Of a stretch of 64,000 nucleotides of DNA, positions 9,002-16,425 are shown piece by piece; positions within the stretch are counted from its first letter, which is position 1; each line of letters opens with the position of its first letter. The DNA is from Streptomyces sp. LBL. Lineage in GTDB: Bacteria; Actinomycetota; Actinomycetes; Streptomycetales; Streptomycetaceae. The DNA lies in the NCBI RefSeq assembly GCF_029893585.1, contig NZ_JARXYX010000025.1, positions 1 to 64,000 on the forward strand, given 5' to 3'. Below the pieces are notes generated by a model. The model had not been told where the DNA came from and ran no database searches. It worked only from the letters and a program-made list of their open reading frames with translations. Both the position numbers and the translations under genes were made by a program.

Positions 9002-9400
9002 ATGAACTTCGTCTCCATCCGCATCATCACGGGTGACGTCGCACGCCTCGTCGACTTCTACGAGCGCGCCACCGAAGTGTCCGCCACCTGGGCCAACGAG
9101 GACTTCGCCGAACTCAGGACCCCCCAGGCCACCCTCGCGATCGGCAGCACCCGCACGGTCCCTCTGTTCGCGCCGGGCTCCGCCCGCCCGGCCGACAATC
9201 ACAGTGTCATCCTCGAATTCCTCGTCGACGACGTGGACAGCGTGTACAAGAACCTGAGCAGCTTCGTGGAGGACTTCGTCAACGAGCCCACCACGATGCC
9301 CTGGGGGAACCGGGCGCTCCTGTTCCGCGACCCCGACGGCAACCTCGTCAACTTCTTCACTCCTGTGACGCCGGCCGCCGTCGAGAAGTTCGCTCGCTGA
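9002..9400 (+). CDS. VOC-family (glyoxalase/bleomycin-resistance-like) protein
   Basis: 132 residues; start chosen at ATG 9002, preceded by AGAGGAGAAAACCC. One complete VOC unit: N-terminal strand MNFVSIRIITGDVARLVDFY, and the C-terminal half ends ALLFRDPDGNLVNFFTPV, the typical last metal-side motif of the fold. Members include glyoxalase I, dioxygenases and drug-binding proteins, so the substrate cannot be told from sequence. Divergent from the WYL regulator with a shared palindrome in the 100-bp gap, which makes it the likely regulated target. Confidence 0.9.
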   Translation: MNFVSIRIITGDVARLVDFYERATEVSATWANEDFAELRTPQATLAIGSTRTVPLFAPGSARPADNHSVILEFLVDDVDSVYKNLSSFVEDFVNEPTTMPWGNRALLFRDPDGNLVNFFTPVTPAAVEKFAR

Positions 9401-9718
9401 GGACAACACGGTGGTGGCGACCCGCGCTCTCGGGCGGCCCCTGCACCCTCGGCACCTCCATCTGCCTGAGCTGCGCTTGCGGCCCCTTCACGTGCTCGTT
9501 GGGCTCCTCAAGACGAAGCGTGCCGGCAGAGAACGTCTCCCAGTTCAAGGTGAGCTGAGCTGCACTCACAGGCACTCTCCTTTACCTGCAACCGGGTCGC
9601 CTGGTGGTACCGGCCCGGCGAGAGCGTCGACGCGATCGCCGACACGGCCGAGGCCGGCGTCTGCCGCGCCGACCACCGGCTTCCCCCAGGCCAGGGGCCG
9701 GCCGGGGCGATCGCAGCT
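9401..9718. other. Gap between VOC gene and pyruvate oxidase gene
   Basis: No gene recognised. Short open frames exist on both strands (minus around 9575-9360; plus around 9590-9690 reading VAWWYRPGESVDAIADTAEA), but neither has family support or a full-length context. They may be decayed fragments. Confidence 0.4.
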
Positions 9719-11458
9719 TTACGGCCTGGGAACGTTGCGCAGATTGGCCCTGGCCAGGTCGAGCATCCTGCCCACGCCCCCGTTGAGTACCGTCCTGCCT
9801 GCCGAGAAGGCGAAGCCCTTCACCTGTTCGCCGGAGATGTGCGGCGGGATCGACAGTGCGTTGGGGTCGGTGACCAGATCCACCAGGCACGGCCCGTCGT
9901 ACGACAGCGCCTCCCGCAGGCCTTCCCGGATCTGGTCGGGCTTCTCGATGCGGATCGAGTGGATTCCGACCCCCGCGGCGATGGCGGCGTAGTCCACCGG
10001 CTCGTGGTCGGTCTCGTAGTCGGGCAGGCCGTCGACCATCATCTCCAGCTTGACCATGCCGAGGGAGGAGTTGTTGAAGACGATCGTCTTCACCGGCAGG
10101 TTGTGCAGTTTGACGGTGAGCAGCTCACCCATGAGCATGCCGAGTCCACCGTCGCCCGACATGGAGATCACCTGACGGCCGGGGTAGGCGAACTGGGCGC
10201 CGATGGCGTGCGGGAGAGCGTTGGCCATGGTGCCGTGCAGGAACGAACCGATCACGCGACGGCGACCGTTGGGCGTGATGTAGCGGGCCGCCCACACGTT
10301 GCACATTCCGGTGTCGACGGTGAACACCGCGTCGTCGTCGGCGAGTTCGTCGAGGATGGACGCCGGGTATTCGGGGTGGATCGGCACGTGGTGCTCGACG
10401 TTGCGGGTGTAGGCGGAGACCACGTTCTCCAGGGACTTGGCGTGGTGGCGCAGCGTCCGGTCCAGGTACGAGCGGTCGCGCTTCGCCTCGACCAGCGGCA
10501 GCGCCGCGCGCAGCGTCTCTCCCACGTCGCCGTGTACGCCCAGCTCCAGCGCGGTCCGGCGCCCGATCCGTGCCGCGTCGTGGTCGATCTGTACAGTGCG
10601 GGCCTGCGGCAGGAAGTCGTCGTACGGGAAGTCGGTGCCCAGCAGTACCACGAGGTCCGCCTCGTGCATCGCGTCGTAGCAGGCGCCGTAGCCGAGCAGT
10701 CCGCTCATGCCGACGTCGTACGGGTTGTCGTACTGGATCCACTCCTTGCCGCGCAGCGTGTGCCCGATCGGCGCGTGCACCCGGCCCGCGAGTTCCATCA
10801 CCTCGGCGTGCGCGTCCCGCACACCGGCGCCGCAGAAGAACATCACCTTCTGGGCCGCGTTGAGCTTCGCCGCGAGGTCCCGCACCTGCTCGGCCGGTGG
10901 GACGACCCGGCCGCGGTCGGTGACGAAGCTGCTCGATCCGGTGGGGTTGGTGGCGGGCGCGTGGGACAGGTCGCCGGGCATGACGAGCACCGACACCCCG
11001 TTGTCCGCCAGCGCGCGCTGTACGGCGATCCGCACCATCCGCGGCATCTGCGAGGACTGGCTCACCATCTCGCAGTACTGGCTGCACTCGGTGAACAGCC
11101 GCTCCGGATGCGTCTCCTGGAAGAACCCGGTTCCGATCTGCTTCGACGGAATGTGGGAGGCGATCGCGAGCACCGGGGCCCCGGAGCGGTTCGCGTCGTA
11201 CAGCCCCTGGATCAGGTGGGTGTTGCCCGGACCGCAACTGCCCGCGCACACCGCGAGCCGCCCGGTCAGCTGCGCCTCGGCCGCGGCGGCCAACGCCGCC
11301 GCCTCCTCGTTGCGCACATGGACCCACTCGATGCCCTCGGTACGCCGGATGGCGTCCACGACCGGATTGAGGCTGTCGCCGACGACGCCGTAGATCCGTT
11401 CCACCCCTGCCTGCCGCAGGACGTCTATCAGCTGCTGTGCCACGGTCGGATTACGCAC
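9719..11458 (-). CDS. poxB: Thiamine-diphosphate pyruvate oxidase / pyruvate:quinone dehydrogenase-like enzyme
   Basis: 579 residues from GTG 11458, which has GGAGG about ten bases upstream; an in-frame upstream extension to 11536 lacks a ribosome site. Three-domain ThDP enzyme: N-terminal Pyr domain (GVERIYGVVGDSLNPVVDAI, with the catalytic-type Glu in HVRNEEAAALAAAAEAQLTG), a central nucleotide/FAD-type domain, and a C-terminal PP domain with the Mg-ThDP motif SGDGGLGMLMGELLTVKLHN...NN. Overall length and motifs match PoxB, which oxidises pyruvate to acetate and CO2 and passes electrons to quinone. Acetolactate synthase-like relatives are the main alternative. It stands alone, with a 160-bp gap to the NmrA-like gene upstream. 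Confidence 0.85.
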   Translation of the reverse strand: MRNPTVAQQLIDVLRQAGVERIYGVVGDSLNPVVDAIRRTEGIEWVHVRNEEAAALAAAAEAQLTGRLAVCAGSCGPGNTHLIQGLYDANRSGAPVLAIASHIPSKQIGTGFFQETHPERLFTECSQYCEMVSQSSQMPRMVRIAVQRALADNGVSVLVMPGDLSHAPATNPTGSSSFVTDRGRVVPPAEQVRDLAAKLNAAQKVMFFCGAGVRDAHAEVMELAGRVHAPIGHTLRGKEWIQYDNPYDVGMSGLLGYGACYDAMHEADLVVLLGTDFPYDDFLPQARTVQIDHDAARIGRRTALELGVHGDVGETLRAALPLVEAKRDRSYLDRTLRHHAKSLENVVSAYTRNVEHHVPIHPEYPASILDELADDDAVFTVDTGMCNVWAARYITPNGRRRVIGSFLHGTMANALPHAIGAQFAYPGRQVISMSGDGGLGMLMGELLTVKLHNLPVKTIVFNNSSLGMVKLEMMVDGLPDYETDHEPVDYAAIAAGVGIHSIRIEKPDQIREGLREALSYDGPCLVDLVTDPNALSIPPHISGEQVKGFAFSAGRTVLNGGVGRMLDLARANLRNVPRP

Positions 11459-11616
11459 CGGGTCCTCCTTGAACGGGTTGCTCGACGGACGCCCGCGGAC
11501 GGCGGCCACCCTGGTGACGCGGCTCGCGTCGGCCACCAGGGTGGCCTTGCCGCTGAGTGGTCCGCCCGCCGTCGTCTTCGATTCGTCGGTGTCTGCGGCG
11601 CCTGCGTGAGACTAGC

Positions 11617-12567
11617 TCAGCCCGCCTTGATCTTCGAGAGGTTCTCTGCCAGCCAGGCGTCGAAGCTCTTGAGCGCCGGGTTGAGTTCCCGCACCTTGTC
11701 CAGGTCGCGGGCGCCGGTGAACTCCTGGTCGAAGTCGCCGTAGTACTGGAACATGTTGGCGATCTCCTCGGCGGCCGGGATGTCGAGGGAGCGGAAGACG
11801 TCGTAGGGGACCGACTGGAAGCGCACCGGTTCGCCGAGCGCGGCCTCGAACTTCGCCGCGTACTGCGCTCCGGTCAGGTGGTCGCCGGCCAGGCCGACAG
11901 TCTCGCCGAGGAACCGCTCGCCGCCCTTGAGGATGCCGAAAGCGGTGCGACCGATGTCCTCGGAGTCCACTCCGGACAGCAGCTTGCCGTCCTCCAGGGG
12001 CAGGGTCAGCGTCAGCACGCCGTCCTCACCGCGCTGGGGACCCATCTGGGTCAGGAAGCCCTGGAAGAAGAAGGTGGTGTTCAGGAAGGTGGTCGGCACG
12101 CCGGCCTGGCGGAACAGTTCGTTGGCCTCGCCCTTGGCGTCGAAGTGCGGCACGTTGTACTTGCCCTGGAGAACAGGCATCCGCTCGTCCTCCAGCGGCA
12201 GCAACTCGCGAGTGTCCTCCAGCGTCGACCACACCACGTGCTTCAGCCCCGCCGCCTGGGCCGCCCGCACCAGGACGTGGACCTCCTCGATCTCCTTCTC
12301 CGCCGAGCCGTGCGCCCAGAAGTTGGTGACCAGGAAAGCGCCGTACGCACCCGCGAACGCCTTGTGCACGCTCGCCTCGTCATGGAAGTCCGCCTGGACG
12401 ACCTCGGCCCCCAGGGCGACGAGTTCCCGGGCGGCGGGCGCGCCGGGGTTCCTGGTGAGCGCGCGCACCGTAAAGCCCGAATCCGGGTCGGCCAGGATCG
12501 CCCGCGCGACACCGCCGCCCTGGCCGCCCGTCGCTCCGGCGACCGCGATGACCTTCTGCTCACTCAT
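11617..12567 (-). CDS. NmrA-like / atypical SDR NAD(P)-binding protein
   Basis: 316 residues from ATG 12567. The glycine-rich dinucleotide-binding motif VAGATGGQGGGVARAILADP sits at the very N-terminus, followed by RALTRNP and a GAEVVQADFHD segment typical of NmrA/HSCARG proteins, which sense NADP(H) balance or act as quinone/azo reductase-like enzymes. The active-site Tyr-Lys of classical SDRs is not evident. Upstream on the same strand is a near-ideal promoter, TTGACG-N17-TAAGTT, with one MarR-type operator over the -35 box and a second just downstream, so the gene should be repressed by the neighbouring MarR protein. Confidence 0.88.
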   Translation of the reverse strand: MSEQKVIAVAGATGGQGGGVARAILADPDSGFTVRALTRNPGAPAARELVALGAEVVQADFHDEASVHKAFAGAYGAFLVTNFWAHGSAEKEIEEVHVLVRAAQAAGLKHVVWSTLEDTRELLPLEDERMPVLQGKYNVPHFDAKGEANELFRQAGVPTTFLNTTFFFQGFLTQMGPQRGEDGVLTLTLPLEDGKLLSGVDSEDIGRTAFGILKGGERFLGETVGLAGDHLTGAQYAAKFEAALGEPVRFQSVPYDVFRSLDIPAAEEIANMFQYYGDFDQEFTGARDLDKVRELNPALKSFDAWLAENLSKIKAG

Positions 12568-12594
12568 AGGTACTGCCCCTGCCCAAAAGTTAGG

Positions 12595-12640
12595 TTGATG
12601 CATCAATAAAAACTTACGCCATCTGAGATGACGCGTCAAC
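12595..12640. promoter_or_regulatory. Two MarR-type operators in the NmrA-like promoter
   Basis: Perfect palindrome TTGATGCATCAA at 12595-12606, and TGACGCGTCA at 12629-12638 (extended form GTTGACGCGTCATC on the minus strand). The second covers the minus-strand -35 TTGACG; the -10 TAAGTT follows after 17 bases. Confidence 0.75.
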
Positions 12641-12704
12641 CTTTCGGTTGGTCTTCACACGGTGACCGCCAGGGTGACCGCGTCGGCGGACGACCCGTGC
12701 CGCA

Positions 12705-12916
12705 CCCCCCCCCCCGGACCGAGGAGGCCACGCCCGGCTCCACGCCCTGACCGGCCGCCTGGATCAGGCGCACGCGGCACCGCGCGACGTCGAGGGCGCA
12801 CCGCCGACACCGGGCCCGGCTCCGCTCTCCGCCCTCCGCCCTCCGCCCTCCGCCCTCCGCCCTCAGCGTCGCACAGACGGCGTCGCGCAGACGGCGTCGC
12901 GCAGACGGCGTCTCGG
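12705..12916. repeat. Homopolymer and two tandem repeats upstream of marR
   Basis: A run of 11 C at 12705-12715; a CCGCCCT heptamer repeated about five times around 12828-12863; then about three copies of a 14-base unit (GCAGACGGCGTCGC-like) at about 12866-12916. No gene is recognised in the 320 bp between the NmrA-like gene and marR. Confidence 0.8.
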
Positions 12917-12926
12917 CGAGGCAGGG

Positions 12927-12940
12927 ATGACGCGTCAACA
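12927..12940. promoter_or_regulatory. MarR-type operator in front of marR
   Basis: ATGACGCGTCAACA, with the same core as the sites at 12629 and 13966. It lies between a plausible -35 and the -10 TACACT (12948-12953) of marR, so binding would block its own promoter. Confidence 0.7.
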
Positions 12941-12960
12941 AATCGTTTACACTGACACGT

Positions 12961-13428
12961 ATGACTGAGAGAACGCCCTGGCTCTCCGAGCCGGAGCAAC
13001 ACGCCTGGCGCAGCTTCGTGCGGATGCAGGAAAAGCTTGTCGGCAGGCTGGGCCGCGAGGTGCAGACCGAGTCGGGACTGTCGACCGCCGACTACGGAGT
13101 ACTCGTCCACCTCACCGAAGTCCCTGAGGGTCGGCAGCGCGTCCTGGAGCTGGCCAAGGCCGTGGAGTGGGAAAAAAGCCGGATGTCCCACCACATCAAC
13201 CGGATGGCCAAGCGGGGTCTGGTGATCCGGGAGGACTGTCCCACCGACGCGCGCGTGTCGTTCGTGGTCGTCACTCCCGCCGGCCGTGAAGCCCTCGCGA
13301 CGGCAGCCCCCCGTCATGTCGAGGCGGTCCGCCGCCTGTTCATCGACCCGCTCAGCCCGGCAGAGCTCGCCATGCTCGCCCAGATCTCCGACCGCATCCT
13401 CGAACAGCTGGGGAAGGACAGCGCCTGA
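12961..13428 (+). CDS. MarR-family transcriptional regulator
   Basis: 155 residues. Winged-helix core of the MarR fold: SGLSTADYGVLVHLTEVPEG, then recognition region VEWEKSRMSHHINRMAKRGL and wing with EDCPTDARVSFVVVTPAGRE. There is no Shine-Dalgarno before ATG 12961; TACACT at 12948-12953 would place the transcript start on or next to the ATG, suggesting a leaderless message. Copies of a TTGA-N4-TCAA palindrome occur in front of this gene and of the flanking NmrA-like, DoxX and luciferase-like genes, so it probably represses this whole set in response to a redox or phenolic signal. Confidence 0.92.
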   Translation: MTERTPWLSEPEQHAWRSFVRMQEKLVGRLGREVQTESGLSTADYGVLVHLTEVPEGRQRVLELAKAVEWEKSRMSHHINRMAKRGLVIREDCPTDARVSFVVVTPAGREALATAAPRHVEAVRRLFIDPLSPAELAMLAQISDRILEQLGKDSA

Positions 13429-13500
13429 GCAGACGGCGCGACACCCGGCGGGCCGGACCGTCCTTCAGAACGGCCCGGAACCCCGGAACCCCGGTCCGTC

Positions 13501-13873
13501 TCACATCGCCGCGGCGAGCGTGACAGCGGCAGCGACCGCGAGCAGGACGAGGACGAAGGGAGCCATCGCGCCGCCTCGGGTCTTGGGGTCGGCGTAGTCA
13601 CCGGCCTTGGCATGGAAGCCGATCGCCCCTGCCATCGTGATCGCGAAGCCGACAGCGGCGGCGATGCCCAGCGGCTGCCAGAAGAGTCCCCACGACGAGG
13701 CCCACGGCGGCAGCCACCTCGGCGAGCCCGATGAAGCGCACGAACCCGGCACTCAGCCCCATGTGCGACTGCAGCCCGGCGGAAACGTCCCCCTTGAGCA
13801 GAACCTTGGGCGCGCCGGCAGCGAGTGCCACCAGGGCCAGGAGCACGCTGAGGACGGCGGCGGCGATGTACAT
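13501..13873 (-). pseudogene. DoxX-family membrane protein gene with a frameshift
   Basis: The first frame from ATG 13873 (behind AAGGAAAT) reads MYIAAAVLSVLLALVALAAG and on to FVRFIGLAEVAAAVGLVVG; the family sequence then continues in another frame as GLFWQPLGIAAAVGFAITMA through HAKAGDYADP to a stop at 13501. Joining the two gives a normal ~123-residue, four-helix DoxX-like protein. The switch falls at a run of four C on the plus strand (13688-13691); three would restore V-V-G-L-F-W. So there is either a one-base insertion (true pseudogene) or a sequencing error. MarR-type operators lie just upstream. Confidence 0.8.
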
Positions 13874-13931
13874 GGGAACGGATTTCCTTCCAGCTGGGCA
13901 CACGCCCCACAGGGGGAACACCTGCCATTGA

Positions 13932-13977
13932 TTGACTGATCAACCGCGAGCACAGGATGTAAAGGTTGACGCATCAA
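13932..13977. promoter_or_regulatory. Two MarR-type operators between doxX and the luciferase-like gene
   Basis: TTGACTGATCAA at 13932-13943 and TTGACGCATCAA at 13966-13977. Both lie upstream of the minus-strand DoxX gene. Confidence 0.7.
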
Positions 13978-14095
13978 TCAATGCGCGGAGCCGCCCCAGA
14001 GCCGCCCCAGAGTCGTCCCGGAGCTACCCCGGAGTGCCGACAGGGGCCGCCTCCGCCCGGAATACGAGCACCAGGCCACACGTTCCCACATACAG

Positions 14096-14107
14096 TTGAC
14101 TCATCAA
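14096..14107. promoter_or_regulatory. MarR-type operator in front of the luciferase-like gene
   Basis: TTGACTCATCAA ending 23 bases before the chosen start of the downstream gene; same TTGA-N4-TCAA architecture as the other sites. Confidence 0.7.
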
Positions 14108-14130
14108 CCAAATGGAAGAGGATGAGTGCG

Positions 14131-15219
14131 ATGCAGTTCGGAATCTTCACCGTCGGCGACGTCACCACGGACCCGACCACGGGCCGGACACCGACCGAGC
14201 ACGAGCGGATCAAGGCGATGGTCACCATCGCGCAGAAGGCGGAGGAGGTCGGGCTCGACGTCTTCGCGACCGGCGAGCACCACAACCCGCCCTTCGTGCC
14301 CTCGTCCCCCACCACCATGCTGGGCTGGATCGCCGCCCGCACCGACCGCATCATCCTTTCCACGGCCACCACGCTGATCACCACCAACGACCCGGTGAAG
14401 ATCGCCGAGGACTACGCCATGCTCCAGCACCTGGCCGACGGGCGCGTCGACCTGATGATGGGCCGCGGCAACACCGGCCCGGTCTACCCCTGGTTCGGCA
14501 AGGACATCCGCGAGGGCATCAACCTCACCATCGAGAACTACGCCCTGCTGCACCGGCTGTGGCGTGAGGACGTCGTGAACTGGGAGGGCAAGTTCCGCAC
14601 GCCGCTGCAGGGCTTCACCTCCACGCCCCGCCCGCTGGACGGCGTCCCGCCGTTCGTCTGGCACGGCTCCATCCGCTCCCCGGAAATAGCCGAGCAGGCC
14701 GCGTACTACGGCGACGGCTTCTTCGCCAACAACATCTTCTGGCCCAAGGAACACTTCCAGCGTCTGATCAACCTCTATCGGGAGCGGTACGCGTACTACG
14801 GCCACGGCACGCCCGAGCAGGCCATCGTCGGACTGGGCGGCCATGTGTACATGCGGCGCAACTCCCAGGACGCCATACGGGAGTTCCGGCCGTTCTTCGA
14901 CGGCTCGCCCCAGATGGGAGGCGGTCCGTCGCTGGAGCAGTACATGGAGCAGACCCCGCTGACGGTCGGCAGCCCGCAGGAGGTCATCGAGAAGACGCTG
15001 ACGTTCCGGGAGTCGTTCGGCGACTACCAGCGACAACTGTTCAACGTGGACGGCGTGGGAGTACCGCTGAAGAGCGTGCTGGAGCAGATCGACATGCTCG
15101 GCGAAGAGGTGGTCCCCGTCCTGCGCGAGGAGTTCGCCAAGAACCGCCCCGCCGACGTGCCCGCCGGCCCGACTCACGCCGACCTTCTCGGGCGGCACAA
15201 GGGAACGGATGCGAGGTGA
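14131..15219 (+). CDS. LLM-class (luciferase-like) flavin-dependent oxidoreductase
   Basis: 362 residues from ATG 14131, nine bases after GAGG; an alternative ATG nine bases earlier (14122) is possible. TIM-barrel bacterial-luciferase fold throughout: MQFGIFTVGDVTTDPTTGRT at the start, then GLDVFATGEHHNPPF, STATTLITTNDPVKIAEDYA, LADGRVDLMMGRGNTGPVYP and GVPPFVWHGSIRSPEIAEQA, all hallmark segments of the FMN/F420-dependent subfamily. It uses reduced flavin to oxidise an unknown small molecule. Its promoter carries a MarR-type operator, and it is followed after 258 bp (nothing recognised) by an MDR oxidoreductase. Confidence 0.92.
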   Translation: MQFGIFTVGDVTTDPTTGRTPTEHERIKAMVTIAQKAEEVGLDVFATGEHHNPPFVPSSPTTMLGWIAARTDRIILSTATTLITTNDPVKIAEDYAMLQHLADGRVDLMMGRGNTGPVYPWFGKDIREGINLTIENYALLHRLWREDVVNWEGKFRTPLQGFTSTPRPLDGVPPFVWHGSIRSPEIAEQAAYYGDGFFANNIFWPKEHFQRLINLYRERYAYYGHGTPEQAIVGLGGHVYMRRNSQDAIREFRPFFDGSPQMGGGPSLEQYMEQTPLTVGSPQEVIEKTLTFRESFGDYQRQLFNVDGVGVPLKSVLEQIDMLGEEVVPVLREEFAKNRPADVPAGPTHADLLGRHKGTDAR

Positions 15220-15477
15220 GCACCGCGGGAGCAGCGGATCCAGCCCGCCGGCGCCCTGGCCGAGCGGCCGGCCGGCAGAAGGGGTGCGCCGGTGCCCCTC
15301 AGGTGCGCTGCGGTACGAACTGGCGGATGGTGGGAAGAGACTCCGGCTTTCCCACCCACATCACCCGGACCCCGCCGGGCAGCTGCTGGTGCGCGGCGAA
15401 CTGTCGCTGGACACTCAGGATCACCCAGGCAGGGAACCCCGACAAAGAACCCCGGCACGAATACGGAGCTGAACAAT

Positions 15478-16395
15478 ATGTCCCTCGCAGTGCGGTTCTC
15501 CGAGTACGGCACCACTGATGTGCTCCGCGTCGTGGATGTTCCGGCGCCCGTCCCGGGCCCCGGGCAGGTGCGGCTCGTGGTACGGGCGGCAGGCGTCAAC
15601 CCCTTCGACTGGAAGGTCATGCAGGGGTTCATGAGGCAGATGATGCCCCTCGATCTCCCCGCGGGCCTCGGGTCCGACGTGGCCGGTGTGGTGGACGAGG
15701 TCGGGGAGGGGGTGACCGCCTTCGCCGTCGGCGACGAGGTCCTCGGGGCCTCGCTCACCCCGGGCTACGCCCAGTCCGCGCTTGCGGACGCCGGAGCGCT
15801 GGTCGCCAAGCCGGCCGGCCTTTCCTGGGACGTCGCCGGAACTCTCGCGGGTTCGGGCGGAACGGCCTGGACGGTCATCGAACTCCTCAAGGTCATCCAG
15901 GGCGAGACCCTGCTGATCCATGCCGCCTCCGGTGGCGTGGGCACGTTCGCCGCCCAGCTCGCCGTGGCCCGTGGCGCGCGCGTGATCGGCACCGCCAGCC
16001 CGGACAACCACGAACGGCTGCGCGCGCTCGGCGTGACCCCCGTCGCCCACAGCGAGGGGCTCGCCGACCGGGTACGGGCGATCGCCCCCGACGGGGTCGA
16101 CGCCGTACTCGACGCCTCCGGCCACGGCGAGATCCCGATGTCCATCGACCTCGCCGGAGGCCCCGAGCGGGTCCTCACCCTGCTGGCCTTCGACGCGGCC
16201 GACCTGGGCATCCAGGTCCACACGGACGGACCGCGCGGCAACACCGTCCGGGCCCTGCACGACATCCTCGCCCTCATCGAAGAGGGACGGCTGCAGGTCC
16301 CGGTCTGGCGCACGTTCCCCCTCACGGAGGCGGCCGCCGCGCTCGACCTGAGCCGTACGGGACACGTCGGCGGCAAGATCGTGCTGCTGCCGTAG
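15478..16395 (+). CDS. MDR-superfamily NADP-dependent oxidoreductase (quinone-oxidoreductase-like)
   Basis: 305 residues from ATG 15478, with CGGAGC upstream. Zinc-independent medium-chain dehydrogenase: N-terminal GroES-like domain (VRAAGVNPFDWKVMQGFM, LGSDVAGVVDEVGEGVTAF) and a Rossmann domain with LLIHAASGGVGTFAAQLAVA. The structural and catalytic zinc cysteines of alcohol dehydrogenases are absent, as in quinone oxidoreductases. Likely reduces a quinone or enone using NADPH. The preceding 258 bp contain no clear operator of the MarR set, so membership of that regulon is uncertain. Confidence 0.9.
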   Translation: MSLAVRFSEYGTTDVLRVVDVPAPVPGPGQVRLVVRAAGVNPFDWKVMQGFMRQMMPLDLPAGLGSDVAGVVDEVGEGVTAFAVGDEVLGASLTPGYAQSALADAGALVAKPAGLSWDVAGTLAGSGGTAWTVIELLKVIQGETLLIHAASGGVGTFAAQLAVARGARVIGTASPDNHERLRALGVTPVAHSEGLADRVRAIAPDGVDAVLDASGHGEIPMSIDLAGGPERVLTLLAFDAADLGIQVHTDGPRGNTVRALHDILALIEEGRLQVPVWRTFPLTEAAAALDLSRTGHVGGKIVLLP

Positions 16396-16425
16396 GCCGG
16401 ACCGGGAGGTCCCTCCTCGGCGGAT

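Noticed and set aside
9411..9720. Possible small genes on either strand between the VOC and poxB genes.
   Set aside because: No recognisable domain and no good ribosome site with a complete frame; left as an undetermined gap.
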